A stretch of 64,000 bases of DNA, from assembly GCF_023805295.1 (NCBI RefSeq), contig NZ_JAMSHT010000001.1, positions 620,001 to 684,000 on the forward strand, given 5' to 3'. Under the pieces are notes generated by a model, which had not been told where the DNA came from, did no database searches, and saw nothing but the letters and a program-made list of their open reading frames with translations. This DNA comes from Sphingomicrobium sediminis. GTDB taxonomy: Bacteria; Pseudomonadota; Alphaproteobacteria; Sphingomonadales; Sphingomonadaceae. How positions within the stretch are numbered: position 1 is the stretch's first letter; each line of letters begins with the position of its first letter. The position numbers and the translations under genes are program-made. Positions 50,960 through 61,246 of this stretch are shown piece after piece.

Positions 50960-52312
50960 ATGGCACATGACGTTCATATCATCGGTGGCGGGCTCGCCGG
51001 GTCGGAGGCTGCGTGGCAGCTGGCGGAGGCAGGGCTCAAGGTTCGACTTTCCGAGATGCGCGGCGGCGGCGACACCACGCCGGCGCACGAAACCGACAAT
51101 CTGGCCGAGATGGTCTGTTCGAACAGCTTCCGCTCGGACGATGCGGAATCGAATGCGGTGGGCTTGCTGCACCAGGAGATGCGGCGCCTCGGTTCGCTTA
51201 TCATGGCCAAGGCGGACGAGCATCGCGTCCCGGCCGGTAGCGCGCTGGCCGTCGACCGCGACCTGTTTGCGAAAAGCGTCAGCGATGCGGTCGCGGGCCA
51301 TCCCAATATCGAGGTGGTACGGGAACGGGTCGACGCATTGCCGGAAAGCGGCCTGACGATCGTCGCGACGGGTCCCCTCACCGGCTCCGCGCTCGCCTAC
51401 AGCATCGCCGAGGCCACGGGAAAGGATGCGCTCGCCTTCTTCGATGCCATCGCGCCGATCATCCACAAGGACAGTGTCGACATGGACGTAGCCTGGTTCC
51501 AGTCACGCTGGGACAAGGGAGACGGCAAGGACTATCTCAATTGCCCGATGGACAAGGAGCAGTATGAGGCGTTCGTCCAGGCGCTCATCGATGGCGACAA
51601 GACCGAGTTCAAGGAGTGGGAAAAGGACACGCCTTATTTCGAAGGCTGCATGCCTATCGAAGTCATGGCGGAGCGCGGCGTCGACACACTGCGCCATGGT
51701 CCGATGAAGCCCGTCGGTCTCGACGATCCGCGCACCGGGCGCTGGCCCTATGCCGTCGTGCAACTGCGCCAGGACAATGCGCTCGGGACTCTGTGGAATA
51801 TGGTCGGCTTCCAGACGAAGCTCAAATATGGCGCGCAGAGCGAGATTTTCAGGATGATACCCGGGCTGAAGAAGGCCGAGTTCGCGCGTCTTGGCGGGAT
51901 CCATCGCAACAGCTTCATCCGCTCGCCCGAATTGCTCGATGAGCAACTACGCCTGAAGTCGATGCCGCACATCCGTTTTGCCGGGCAAATCACCGGATGC
52001 GAGGGCTATCTCGAGAGCGCGGCGGTCGGCCTGATGGCGGCCCGTTTCGCAGCGGCCGAAGTGAAGGGCGAGACATTCGAAGCGCCGCCCATCGAGACGG
52101 CATTCGGTGCCTTGCTCGGTCACATTACCGGTGGCGCGGATGCCGACAGCTACCAGCCTATGAATATCAATTTCGGGCTGATGCCGCCGATCGAGGGCAA
52201 GATGAAGAAGGCCAATCGCCGCAAGGCCTATACGGCGCGCGCCCGGCCCATCTTTGCCGACTGGATGGCGGACCAGGGTATCGAGGATGCCCTTCCCGTC
52301 GCGGCAGAATAA
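50960..52312 (+). CDS. trmFO: Methylenetetrahydrofolate-tRNA-(uracil-5-)-methyltransferase TrmFO
   Basis: FAD/folate-dependent enzyme that makes m5U54 in the tRNA T-loop. In 450 residues it has the FAD motif [41 protein letters not shown] with a functional cysteine, [12 protein letters not shown], and [24 protein letters not shown] 50960 is preceded by GCCGCC rather than a clear purine-rich site. The end nearly meets the convergent EF-hand gene (three bases apart). Confidence 0.94.
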   Translation: MAHDVHIIGGGLAGSEAAWQLAEAGLKVRLSEMRGGGDTTPAHETDNLAEMVCSNSFRSDDAESNAVGLLHQEMRRLGSLIMAKADEHRVPAGSALAVDRDLFAKSVSDAVAGHPNIEVVRERVDALPESGLTIVATGPLTGSALAYSIAEATGKDALAFFDAIAPIIHKDSVDMDVAWFQSRWDKGDGKDYLNCPMDKEQYEAFVQALIDGDKTEFKEWEKDTPYFEGCMPIEVMAERGVDTLRHGPMKPVGLDDPRTGRWPYAVVQLRQDNALGTLWNMVGFQTKLKYGAQSEIFRMIPGLKKAEFARLGGIHRNSFIRSPELLDEQLRLKSMPHIRFAGQITGCEGYLESAAVGLMAARFAAAEVKGETFEAPPIETAFGALLGHITGGADADSYQPMNINFGLMPPIEGKMKKANRRKAYTARARPIFADWMADQGIEDALPVAAE

Positions 52313-52315
52313 AGC

Positions 52316-52783
52316 CTAGCAGCTGCAGGCAGGTTTGGGCTTGCGCGGCTTGGGCGCGGTTGTGGCATATTCGGTGCGCGACAGGATGCCGTTGCTATCT
52401 GAATCGGCGCCCTCGAATTTTTCGATGGTAGTGATTGCCCATTCCTCGAAGCTCAGCTGTCCGTCCTGATCGAGATCGAGATTGGCGAAGCGGTTGCGGC
52501 GCGGATGGACCAGTTCGCTCAGGCTGATCTGCTCGTCCTTGTTCTTGTCGACCCGGTTGAAGCGCTTCTGCTCCTTGGTCAGCGGGTCGGCGGCGGGCGG
52601 TTCCTCGATTTCGGGAATGACGGGCAAGGTCCGAATGGCATCCGCTGCCGCCTCGGCAGGAAGCGGATCGGGGATTGCCGCGGCCATGGCGGTGTCGCCA
52701 CTACGTCCCAGCACGCCGAAAACCATCAGGCTTCCGGCGATGAACATCACGAATGCGAAAATGCCGACGATCCAGCGAAGCAT
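52316..52783 (-). CDS. Membrane-anchored EF-hand protein
   Basis: A 155-residue protein with an N-terminal transmembrane helix (WIVGIFAFVMFIAGSLMVFG) and three EF-hand-like loops: DKNKDEQISLSE, DLDQDGQLSFEE and DSDSNGILSRTE. The 12-residue D-x-D/N-x-D/N-G loops should bind calcium outside the membrane. It ends in a basic-proline tail with a CSC motif. Start is ATG 52783; a longer start is possible. Confidence 0.85.
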   Translation of the reverse strand: MLRWIVGIFAFVMFIAGSLMVFGVLGRSGDTAMAAAIPDPLPAEAAADAIRTLPVIPEIEEPPAADPLTKEQKRFNRVDKNKDEQISLSELVHPRRNRFANLDLDQDGQLSFEEWAITTIEKFEGADSDSNGILSRTEYATTAPKPRKPKPACSC

Positions 52784-52843
52784 GAAGCTTCCCCCTGTTA
52801 CGCGATCCGGCAAGTGAAGTGGTACCGCTCAGGAAGGGTGCGG

Positions 52844-53479
52844 TCAATTCGCGCCCGTAACCTTGCCCGACAAGCGATGGCTGAGCATGGCGAAAGCGCG
52901 GCCGGGCGTGGCCTCGGGCTCAGGCTCGTTGCGCAGGAAGTCGCGCGCGGCAAGGCGCGCGAGATTGGTCAGCGGGCGCAAGGCGCGCGCGAAGCGATGC
53001 CCTTTCAACTCGCGCATCTTGGCAAGCGCCGTCGGCTTCACCTCTTCCGGTGTCAGGCCGCGAACCCGCGCCAGCATGGCAAGCGCACCTGCCGGGGCGA
53101 GATATGGGTCGTCGGCACGGAGCAATGTCGCGATCGCGTTGAAAAGGGCGCTGCCTCCCTGCCCCACACGATCCGGGTCGAGCTGCTGATCGAGCAAGGC
53201 GGCATAGCCGTCTTCGATCTCGCTGAGCATCGCGCCAGTGACGCCGCGTGGCAGGACATGGTCGGCAATCGCAGCGAGGCGCGGTTCCGCAGGCGCGGGT
53301 GCCGTATCTAGGCGCTCCAATGCCTCCCGCCACCAGGCAAGCCGGATCGCGCCCACGGCCGGCTCGGTCGTATCGGCAACCACTTCGGCCAGCGTCGCAT
53401 CAAGGCGCAGCACCGCCTCGACGGCGGGCCGCACGGCTTGCGGGAAATGGGTGAGCGCCAGCGCCCGGTCGGGCGTCAG
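52844..53479 (-). CDS. Phytoene/squalene synthase-like protein (NDUFAF6-type), CTG start likely
   Basis: A 211-residue reading from CTG 53479 (TPDRALALTHFPQAVRPAVE). Homologues normally begin with this PDRALAL stretch, so GTG 53434 would truncate them; no ATG, GTG or TTG lies further up in frame before the pdhB stop. GAGGG sits four bases before the CTG. The core (IRLAWWREALERL, DGYAALLDQQ, FNAIATLLRADDPYLAPAG) belongs to the synthase fold, but the D-x-x-x-D catalytic motifs are missing, which fits an NDUFAF6-like complex I assembly factor rather than a carotenoid enzyme. Confidence 0.7.
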   Translation of the reverse strand: MTPDRALALTHFPQAVRPAVEAVLRLDATLAEVVADTTEPAVGAIRLAWWREALERLDTAPAPAEPRLAAIADHVLPRGVTGAMLSEIEDGYAALLDQQLDPDRVGQGGSALFNAIATLLRADDPYLAPAGALAMLARVRGLTPEEVKPTALAKMRELKGHRFARALRPLTNLARLAARDFLRNEPEPEATPGRAFAMLSHRLSGKVTGAN

Positions 53480-53486
53480 CGCACCC

Positions 53487-54872
53487 TCAGCGATAGGTGA
53501 CCTTCTTGACGGCCTCGACGACCTTTTCGGCGTCGATCAGCGCCATCTTCTCAAGATTGGCGGCATAAGGCAGCGGCACATCCTCGTTGGTCACGCGCAA
53601 AACCGGCGCATCCAGATCGTCGAAGCCCTGCTCCATTGCGACTGCGGCCAGTTCGGCCGAGATCGAGCAACCGGGCCACCCTTCCTCGACGCAGACCATG
53701 CGATTGGTCTTGGCGAGGCTGGCGAGCACCGTGCCGGTGTCGAGCGGACGCAGCGTACGCAGGTCGATGACCTCGGCGCTGATGCCGTCTTCTTCCAGCT
53801 TGGCTGCGGCCTGGAGCGCGACGCCGACACCGATCGAATAGCTGACCAAGGTGACATCGCTGCCTTCGCGCATGATGCGGGCCTTGCCGATCGGCAGGAC
53901 ATAATCGTCGACATCCGGCACATCAAAATTCTGGCCGTAGAGCAACTCGTTCTCGAGGAAGACGACGGGGTCTTCGCTGCGGATGGCGGCCTTGAGCAGG
54001 CCCTTGGCATCGGCACTGTCATAGGGGCTGATGACGATCAGACCCGGGACGCTCGCATACCACGGCCCGTAATTCTGGCTGTGCTGCGCGGCGACGCGGC
54101 TTGCTGCACCGTTGGGACCGCGGAACACGATCGGGCAGCGCATCTGGCCGCCTGACATGTAATTGGTCTTGGCCGCCGAGTTGATGATGTGGTCGATCGC
54201 CTGCATGGCGAAGTTGAAGGTCATGAATTCGATGACCGGGCGCAGGCCGCCCATCGCCGCGCCCGAACCGAGGCCGGCAAAGCCATATTCGGTGATCGGC
54301 GTGTCGATGACGCGCTTGTCGCCAAATTCCTCGAGCAGGCCCTGCGTAACCTTGTAGGCGCCCTGATATTCGGCGACTTCCTCGCCCATCACGAAGACGC
54401 GATCGTCGCGGCGCATTTCCTCGGCCATCGCATCGCGCAGCGCTTCGCGTACGCTCGTGGCAACGGTCTCGGTGCCTTCGGGAAGATCCGGGTCGGCATG
54501 GCTGACCTTGGGCGCGTCGGCAGCAGCCGGGATCGGTGCGGGCTCGCGGCCCACATCCTTGCCCTCGCCATCGTCGCTCGTCGGTTCGGCAGCGGCATTG
54601 GTCGGCGCGGGCGCGTCCGAGACCTCTTCGCCCTCTTCGCCGATCATCGCGATGGCGGTACCGACCGCGACATTGTCCGTGCCTTCTTCGACCAGGATCT
54701 TGAGCAGCACGCCCTCATCGACGGCTTCGAATTCCATCGTCGCCTTATCGGTCTCGATCTCGGCGAGGATGTCGCCGGCATTGACCGTGTCGCCCTCGGC
54801 AACCAGCCATTTGGCGAGCGTGCCTTCTTCCATGGTCGGCGACAGTGCGGGCATTTTGAGTTCGGTGGCCAT
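53487..54872 (-). CDS. pdhB: Pyruvate dehydrogenase E1 beta subunit with N-terminal lipoyl domain
   Basis: Pairs with PdhA to decarboxylate pyruvate. Residues 1-80 form a lipoyl/biotinyl domain with the lipoyl lysine in [12 protein letters not shown]; an Ala/Pro/Glu linker follows, then transketolase C-terminal-type sequence with [40 protein letters not shown] and [11 protein letters not shown]. This fused layout is usual in alphaproteobacteria. Overlaps pdhA by one base (TGATG). LipA from this window would supply the lipoyl group. Confidence 0.95.
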   Translation of the reverse strand: MATELKMPALSPTMEEGTLAKWLVAEGDTVNAGDILAEIETDKATMEFEAVDEGVLLKILVEEGTDNVAVGTAIAMIGEEGEEVSDAPAPTNAAAEPTSDDGEGKDVGREPAPIPAAADAPKVSHADPDLPEGTETVATSVREALRDAMAEEMRRDDRVFVMGEEVAEYQGAYKVTQGLLEEFGDKRVIDTPITEYGFAGLGSGAAMGGLRPVIEFMTFNFAMQAIDHIINSAAKTNYMSGGQMRCPIVFRGPNGAASRVAAQHSQNYGPWYASVPGLIVISPYDSADAKGLLKAAIRSEDPVVFLENELLYGQNFDVPDVDDYVLPIGKARIMREGSDVTLVSYSIGVGVALQAAAKLEEDGISAEVIDLRTLRPLDTGTVLASLAKTNRMVCVEEGWPGCSISAELAAVAMEQGFDDLDAPVLRVTNEDVPLPYAANLEKMALIDAEKVVEAVKKVTYR

Positions 54873-55942
54873 CAGTAGTTCTCCACCAGGACGTCAGTGT
54901 AGAGTTCGTGCGCCTCGGGCTCGGGCGCATTTTCGGCAAACTCCGCCGACTCCTTAATGCGTTCCTTGATCTCGTTGTCGATCGCTTTGAGTTCGTCCTC
55001 GGACGCGCCCATCTTGAGCAATTCCTGCTTGCACTGTTCCAGTGGATCGCGTTCGCCGCGGAAGCTGTCGACCTCGTCGCGGGTGCGATATTTGGCCGGA
55101 TCCGACATGGAGTGACCGCGATAACGATAGGTCATCAGCTCGAGGATGATCGGGCCATTGCCGCCGCGCGTCCATTCGAGCGCGACTTCCGCCGCGCCGC
55201 GGACCGCAAGCACGTCCATCCCGTCGACCTGAATGCCGGGGATCTGGAAGCTGTGACCACGGCGCCAGAGTTCGGGCTCGGACGACGAGCGCTTGATGCT
55301 GGTGCCCATGGCATATTGGTTGTTCTCGATGGCGTAGATGATGGGCAAGTCCCACAGCTCGGCCATGTTGAAGCTTTCATAGACCTGGCCCTGGTTGACC
55401 GCGCCGTCGCCGAAATAGGCAAGGTTCACGCCGCCATCGCCGCTATATTTATGTTTGAAGGCAAGCCCGGTGCCGAGCGCGACCTGCGCGCCGACAATGC
55501 CGTGGCCACCGTAAAAGCCATGCTCGACGCTGAACATGTGCATCGATCCGCCCTTGCCGCGCGAAATACCGGCTTCGCGGCCGGTCAGTTCGGCCATGAT
55601 GACGTTGGGGTCGATATCGTAGGCGAGCATGTGACCATGATCGCGATAGCCGGTGATGACGCTATCCTTGCCGACGGTCATGGCTGACTGAAGACCCACG
55701 GCCACCGCTTCCTGCCCGATATAGAGGTGGCAGAAGCCGCCGATGAGGCCGAGCCCGTAAAGCTGACCTGCACGCTCTTCGAAGCGACGGATGAGGAGCA
55801 TCTGCTTGTAGAGGCCGAGCAATTCCTCCTGGCTCGCCTCGTAGCGCTTGGGCTCGGGCGGCTTGGGGACATTGCTCTGTTGGTCGAGGTTGGGGTTGGC
55901 CGCCTTCTTGGTTGCGGCCTTCTTCGCAGGCTTGCGCGCCAT
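54872..55942 (-). CDS. pdhA: Pyruvate dehydrogenase E1 alpha subunit
   Basis: Thiamine diphosphate-binding subunit of 356 residues. [19 protein letters not shown] and [30 protein letters not shown] hold the GDG-x-x-N-type ThDP motif, and [15 protein letters not shown] the phosphorylation-loop region. The N-terminal 30 residues are Lys/Ala-rich ([12 protein letters not shown]). Start ATG 55942. Confidence 0.95.
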   Translation of the reverse strand: MARKPAKKAATKKAANPNLDQQSNVPKPPEPKRYEASQEELLGLYKQMLLIRRFEERAGQLYGLGLIGGFCHLYIGQEAVAVGLQSAMTVGKDSVITGYRDHGHMLAYDIDPNVIMAELTGREAGISRGKGGSMHMFSVEHGFYGGHGIVGAQVALGTGLAFKHKYSGDGGVNLAYFGDGAVNQGQVYESFNMAELWDLPIIYAIENNQYAMGTSIKRSSSEPELWRRGHSFQIPGIQVDGMDVLAVRGAAEVALEWTRGGNGPIILELMTYRYRGHSMSDPAKYRTRDEVDSFRGERDPLEQCKQELLKMGASEDELKAIDNEIKERIKESAEFAENAPEPEAHELYTDVLVENY

Positions 55943-56038
55943 AATGTCTCCTGTTCTTGGAGCGCTCTATAGGGGTGACGCTACGGCAAAGGCAATCACC
56001 GCATTGGTACAAATGGCGAAGATGAATTTTTCGCGCGA

Positions 56039-56350
56039 CTAGTCGAGCGGGATGATGATCTCGTCGTCGCGGATCAGGCCGAGGTCGCGACGCACCAATT
56101 CTTCGGCCATGTCGGGGTCAGCGCTGCGCGGATCGAGCAGTGCCGAGCGGTGCGACAAAGCGTCGCGTTCGGCCTCAAGTGCTGACAGTTCGGCGCGGCG
56201 ATCGTCGAGTGCGCGCTCATAACCGCCCCACGCCAGCAGGCCATTGTCGCCTGCTACCGCATAGGTCGCGAAATTGCCGATGATGACGAGTGCGAGCGCG
56301 GGCAACAGCAGTCGCCGCAACAGCCCCTTAGTTTTCGCTACAACCGTCAT
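56039..56350 (-). CDS. ftsB: FtsB/DivIC-like septum protein
   Basis: A 103-residue bitopic protein of the cell-division FtsB/DivIC family: a basic cytoplasmic N terminus, one transmembrane helix (LLLPALALVIIGNFATYAVA) and a periplasmic coiled coil (RRAELSALEAERDALSHR), then RRDLGLIRDDEIIIPLD. Neighbouring eno is the usual context in proteobacteria. Confidence 0.88.
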   Translation of the reverse strand: MTVVAKTKGLLRRLLLPALALVIIGNFATYAVAGDNGLLAWGGYERALDDRRAELSALEAERDALSHRSALLDPRSADPDMAEELVRRDLGLIRDDEIIIPLD

Positions 56351-56423
56351 GCAAATACTTTAATCAGAATTAACCGCGAAACCCAAGCGAAATTGTCACC
56401 AGATCGCTGTGTGGATTGTCTTT

Positions 56424-57770
<1,347 letters not shown>

Positions 57771-57815
57771 CTAGACGAGGCGCCTAGTGCAGCGCAACAT
57801 TGATGGGTGAATTCC

Positions 57816-57841
57816 GGAACGCGAAGGCGGGTCGATCCGTT
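57816..57841 (+). promoter_or_regulatory. Sigma-EcfG general-stress promoter (GGAAC-N17-CGTT)
   Basis: GGAAC at 57816-57820 and CGTT at 57838-57841 with a 17-base spacer. Transcription would start near 57847, 24 bases before the first ATG of the four-gene membrane stress operon; AAAGGAG at 57858-57864 is its ribosome-binding site. Confidence 0.8.
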
Positions 57842-57870
57842 GGTGAGAAAAGCGTTCAAAGGAGTAGAAA

Positions 57871-58392
57871 ATGGCCACTGATAAAACCCAGCTGCCCGAA
57901 GGCACGGACCGGATCGTCCCGGGTGCCGCACGAACTGGCAGCGATGTCGAAGCGGAGCTGATTGTGAGCGAAGAAGACACCACGAACACCGAACCGACCA
58001 AACGCGACAAGGTCGTCGCCAAGGTCAACGAAACCCGCGAGAAACTCGCCAGCGAAGCCGCGACCAAATCGCGCGGCGTCATCGGCGAAGGTCTCAGCAA
58101 GTCGTCCGACGCGGTCGGCAGCGCCTCGCGCCTGGTCGCTGATACGGCGGGCAATCTCGATGAAGCGCTGGGCGCCGAATATGGCGATTATGCGCGCAAG
58201 ACGGCGAAGTACCTCGACGATACGGCGCAGAAAATCGCTGCCAAGGATCCCGATGAACTGGTCGACGATGTGCGCGACTTCGTGCGCAAGAGCCCGGGCA
58301 TCGCGCTCGGTGCCGCTGCAATCGTCGGTTTCGCCCTCGCCCGCGTCATTTCCGCCGGCTTCGATGCCGAGCGCGAAGACCGCGACGCGTAA
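57871..58392 (+). CDS. ElaB/YqjD-like membrane-anchored stress protein
   Basis: A 173-residue protein with a polar, partly helical N terminus (TKRDKVVAKVNETREKLASEAA), a region with Lys/Asp repeats (DYARKTAKYLDDTAQKI) and one C-terminal hydrophobic segment at about 145-163 (GIALGAAAIVGFALARVISAGF). This is the layout of E. coli YqjD/ElaB proteins that bind ribosomes at the inner membrane. First gene of an EcfG-controlled operon. Confidence 0.75.
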   Translation: MATDKTQLPEGTDRIVPGAARTGSDVEAELIVSEEDTTNTEPTKRDKVVAKVNETREKLASEAATKSRGVIGEGLSKSSDAVGSASRLVADTAGNLDEALGAEYGDYARKTAKYLDDTAQKIAAKDPDELVDDVRDFVRKSPGIALGAAAIVGFALARVISAGFDAEREDRDA

Positions 58393-58409
58393 CGGGGATA
58401 TCGGACCGG

Positions 58410-58754
58410 ATGCTGGATCGCCCCCCTTCCGACAATTATGACCCAGACGCCGAAGTCGGCGATCTTCTGGGCAAAGTCGTCGGCGACGCCCGTGCGTTGG
58501 CCGAGGCAGAAATAGCGTTGGCGCGCACGCGCGTCATGGTCGAAATCGGTCGCTATAAAGTGCCGGTCATCCTGTTCGGGATCGCCATGGCATTTCTGAC
58601 AGCGGCCCTGGTCGCCTTCGCCGTCGGCATTACGCTGGCGCTGTCGACCCTGATCGGGCCTCTCGGTGCGGGTCTTGCGGCGACGGCGATGTTCGTCCTC
58701 GTCGGAGGGCTCCTGGCCTATGTCGGCAAATCGAAATTGGAGCGTGGGTCATGA
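58410..58754 (+). CDS. YqjE/holin-X-type membrane protein
   Basis: A 114-residue protein with a charged N terminus including ALAEAEIALARTRVMVEIG and two hydrophobic helices (VPVILFGIAMAFLTAALVAFAVG, GLAATAMFVLVGGLLAYVG). It matches the phage-holin-like family PF07332 that contains YqjE. E. coli has yqjD-yqjE-yqjK in the same order, so this looks like the same stress module. Overlaps the next gene by four bases. Confidence 0.8.
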   Translation: MLDRPPSDNYDPDAEVGDLLGKVVGDARALAEAEIALARTRVMVEIGRYKVPVILFGIAMAFLTAALVAFAVGITLALSTLIGPLGAGLAATAMFVLVGGLLAYVGKSKLERGS

Positions 58755-59251
58755 GTGTGGATCCGCGGATCGTCGACGCGCAGAATGAAGTCGAAGCCAA
58801 GCGTGCGCAGCTGATGCATTCGGTCAAGCATGCAATGGGCGAAACCAAGCGCCGACTTGCGCCTGATCTGTTGGCCGGGCGCGCATGGGCGGAAACGAAG
58901 AAGGCCACGGCGCGCCTTGCTGAAGATACGGCGGCCGAGGTGAGAGCCAAACCGCTGTTGTTCGGCGGAATTGCCGCAGCCGTCGGGCTGTTCCTGGCAC
59001 GCAAGCCGATCGGGAAGGCCGCCGTCGAGCTTTATGACAGCGTGACCGGCCATGAGGAGGAGAAGTCGCAAGCCCTCCCTGAGGCGCCGGCGACCAAGCC
59101 CCCTCCTCGCCGACGTCCGCGCAAGGACGACCCGGCACCAAGCGTCAGCGAATTCGACGAAGCGACCCGACCGGTGGCGCTCAAGAAAGACACAAAGCGG
59201 GACGCCCCCAAAAAGCCCGCGAAAAAGAAGAAAACGGAGAAGAGCAAATGA
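58751..59251 (+). CDS. DUF3618-like membrane protein with basic tail
   Basis: A 166-residue protein. The N-terminal 60 residues are a helical charged region (NEVEAKRAQLMHSVKHAMGE), a hydrophobic segment at about 75-92 (PLLFGGIAAAVGLFLARKP) follows, and the last 70 residues are Pro/Lys/Arg-rich (KPPPRRRPRKDDPAPS, KKPAKKKKTEKSK). This matches DUF3618-type partner proteins of YqjE. Overlaps both neighbours by four bases. Confidence 0.72.
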   Translation: MSVDPRIVDAQNEVEAKRAQLMHSVKHAMGETKRRLAPDLLAGRAWAETKKATARLAEDTAAEVRAKPLLFGGIAAAVGLFLARKPIGKAAVELYDSVTGHEEEKSQALPEAPATKPPPRRRPRKDDPAPSVSEFDEATRPVALKKDTKRDAPKKPAKKKKTEKSK

Positions 59252-59718
59252 GTATCAAGGACAAGGCCGCAGAAGCCGGCGACAAGGCAAAAGCAACCGC
59301 CGAAAAGGCCAAGCAGAGCGCAGAGCGCGCCTATGAAGGTGCCCGCACGCGCGCGATCAAGGCATATGACGGTGCACGTGATGGCGCCGCGACGGCACGC
59401 CGCAAGACCGGCGAAGGTCTCGAAAGCAACCCGCTGGTCGCGCTTGGTGCCGGCCTCGGTCTCGGCCTTATCATCGGTGCGCTGATCCCGCGCAGCCAGC
59501 GCGAGAAGGAAGCATTGCGTTCGGTCGGCCGCGACATCAACAACCGCGCCCATGGCGCTTTCGATGCCGCCAAGTCAGCCGGCGAGGCCCAGCTCAAGGA
59601 ACGTGGCATCACGCCTGAAGCGGCTGAGAATGTCGCGCGCGACGTCGCCCGCGGGATTGGCGAAGCCGCCAAGAGCTCGGCCGGCGCTGCGACCGAAGCT
59701 GCCAAGCGCAAGTCCTGA
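59248..59718 (+). CDS. YqjD/ElaB-like membrane stress protein, fourth gene
   Basis: A 156-residue protein: Lys/Ala/Glu-rich N terminus (DKAAEAGDKAKATAEKAKQS), a hydrophobic glycine helix at about 61-79 (NPLVALGAGLGLGLIIGALI) and a charged amphipathic C-terminal helix. It resembles the first gene of the operon in layout, suggesting an old duplication. Likely to associate with the membrane and ribosomes or DNA. Confidence 0.72.
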   Translation: MSIKDKAAEAGDKAKATAEKAKQSAERAYEGARTRAIKAYDGARDGAATARRKTGEGLESNPLVALGAGLGLGLIIGALIPRSQREKEALRSVGRDINNRAHGAFDAAKSAGEAQLKERGITPEAAENVARDVARGIGEAAKSSAGAATEAAKRKS

Positions 59719-59766
59719 TCGAAACAGGACTTTTCCAGTAGGACAAATACTGCTAGCGGGCCGCGC

Positions 59767-60000
59767 ATGAGCAAGCTTCACCTCGTTTTCGGCGGTCGCG
59801 TCAAAGATCCGCGCGGCCTGGAATTCACCGATCTTGAATCGCTCGACATTGTCGGGCTGTTCGACAGCTATGCCAGCGCGGAAGATGCCTGGCGCGGCGC
59901 CGCGCAGCGCACGGTCGACGATGCCGAGATGAAATATGTGGTGGTGCACCTGCACCGCCTGCTCGAGCCCGACGACAAGGTCCTCGAAAACGAAGCCTAG
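59767..60000 (+). CDS. DUF4170 domain protein
   Basis: A 77-residue protein matching the small DUF4170 family seen across Alphaproteobacteria: KLHLVFGGRVKDPRGLEFTDL, DIVGLFDSYASAEDAWRGAAQRTVDDAEMKYVVVHLHRLL. Unknown function. It stands 48 bases after the stress operon and is followed by a strong terminator. Confidence 0.85.
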   Translation: MSKLHLVFGGRVKDPRGLEFTDLESLDIVGLFDSYASAEDAWRGAAQRTVDDAEMKYVVVHLHRLLEPDDKVLENEA

Positions 60001-60009
60001 AACATGAAG

Positions 60010-60037
60010 AGGCCGTCCCTAGCGGGGCGGCCTTTCT
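60010..60037 (+). terminator. Intrinsic terminator shared by DUF4170 and rhomboid genes
   Basis: AGGCCGTCCC at 60010-60019 pairs with GGGGCGGCCT at 60024-60033 (one wobble) around TAGC, followed by TTCTT. It includes the rhomboid stop codon, so it serves both directions. Confidence 0.75.
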
Positions 60038-60693
60038 TCTGCGATCGTGATCGTCGCATTGCGGTGGCGCGTCATCACATTGTGATGAAGAATACCGAAC
60101 ATTAGCAACCCGACGACGAAGCCGCCGACATGGGCCGGCGTCGCGATCAGCGTCCCCTCCATCGCCGCCATCAGATCGATGAGCCACTGGATCGCGATCC
60201 ATGCGGCAAGCAGCCAGAGCGTATTGAGGAAGCGGTTGAGCGCAGGCGATTGGACCAATGGCCGCGGCTTTCCGAAGCCGATCGCATAGGCGCCAAAGAT
60301 TGCGCTGACCGCGCCGCTTGCCCCGATCATCGGGAGGGCAGCGGCAGGATCCATGACCCACTGCGCGGCTGCAGCGCCATAGGCGCCCGCAATGTAGAGG
60401 ATGATGAAACGCTCCCACCCCAATGCGGCTTCGACGAAGCGGCCGCAAAAGAGCAGGATCAGCATATTGAATAGGATGTGCATGAAGCCGCTATGCAAGA
60501 AAGCGGCGGTCAGCGGGGTCAGGAAGCCGGGGAGCGAGATGGCGTCCAGCTCGGCCATCAGGCCGCTGAGGCGCGCCGGGACGAAACCGGCTTTCCAGGC
60601 CGCCTCGTCAATCCCGACGATATAGGTCGAGACGACGAACGCGATGACGGTCAGCGCGGCAATGATGCCGGTCGCCGACCGCCATACGATCAT
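60019..60693 (-). CDS. Rhomboid intramembrane serine protease
   Basis: A 224-residue six-helix protease. The catalytic serine lies in IGASGAVSAIFG, the histidine in PAHVGGFVVGL, and HSGFMHILFNMLILLFCG is the conserved loop-2/helix-2 segment. Start ATG 60693 overlaps the greA stop as TAATG, so it is coupled to a transcription factor gene. Substrate unknown. Confidence 0.92.
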   Translation of the reverse strand: MIVWRSATGIIAALTVIAFVVSTYIVGIDEAAWKAGFVPARLSGLMAELDAISLPGFLTPLTAAFLHSGFMHILFNMLILLFCGRFVEAALGWERFIILYIAGAYGAAAAQWVMDPAAALPMIGASGAVSAIFGAYAIGFGKPRPLVQSPALNRFLNTLWLLAAWIAIQWLIDLMAAMEGTLIATPAHVGGFVVGLLMFGILHHNVMTRHRNATITIAEERPPR

Positions 60694-61169
60694 TATTTGA
60701 ACTCGACTTTTTCGATCTCGTAATATTTCTCGCCCGACGGGGTCGAGAATTCGACCTCGTCACCGACGCTGCGGCCGATGAGGGCGCGCGCGAGCGGCGA
60801 GTTGAAGTTGATCCGACCCGAACCAGCATCGGCTTCGCTTTCGCCGACCAGCTGATAGGTCTTCTTGTTGTCGTCCTCGTCGATCAGGTGGACGGTTGCA
60901 CCGAACACGACCTTGTCACCCGACAGAGTCGTCGGATCGATCACCATGGCGCGCGAGAGCTGGTCTTCGATGTGACTGATGGTCGCCTCGATCTGACCCT
61001 GACGCTCTTTAGCAGCGTGATATTCGGCATTCTCGCTGAGGTCGCCATGGGCGCGCGCTTCCTCGATCGCGTCGATCACCGCGGGGCGTTCGACCATCTT
61101 GAGGTGCTTCACTTCGGCGCTCAGCTTCGCGTGGCCCTCGGCCAGCATCGGCACCTTTTCGCTTGCCAT
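60693..61169 (-). CDS. greA: Transcription elongation factor GreA
   Basis: A 158-residue factor that restarts stalled RNA polymerase. The N-terminal coiled coil ([39 protein letters not shown]) carries the acidic tip Asp/Glu of the GreA signature [11 protein letters not shown]; the C-terminal FKBP-like domain has [22 protein letters not shown] and [16 protein letters not shown]. Adjacent carB is upstream on the same strand by 77 bases. Confidence 0.96.
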   Translation of the reverse strand: MASEKVPMLAEGHAKLSAEVKHLKMVERPAVIDAIEEARAHGDLSENAEYHAAKERQGQIEATISHIEDQLSRAMVIDPTTLSGDKVVFGATVHLIDEDDNKKTYQLVGESEADAGSGRINFNSPLARALIGRSVGDEVEFSTPSGEKYYEIEKVEFK

Positions 61170-61246
61170 CGCTCAAAAATCCTTCGTCAAAACCACACCT
61201 TGCGCCGCTTCAAGCAGCACCCACGATGCGGATTGTGGTGAAATGT

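Noticed and set aside
58410..58754. Holin-like gene taken as prophage evidence
   Set aside because: The family is the YqjE stress type in a conserved chromosomal module; there is no lysis, integrase or capsid gene nearby.
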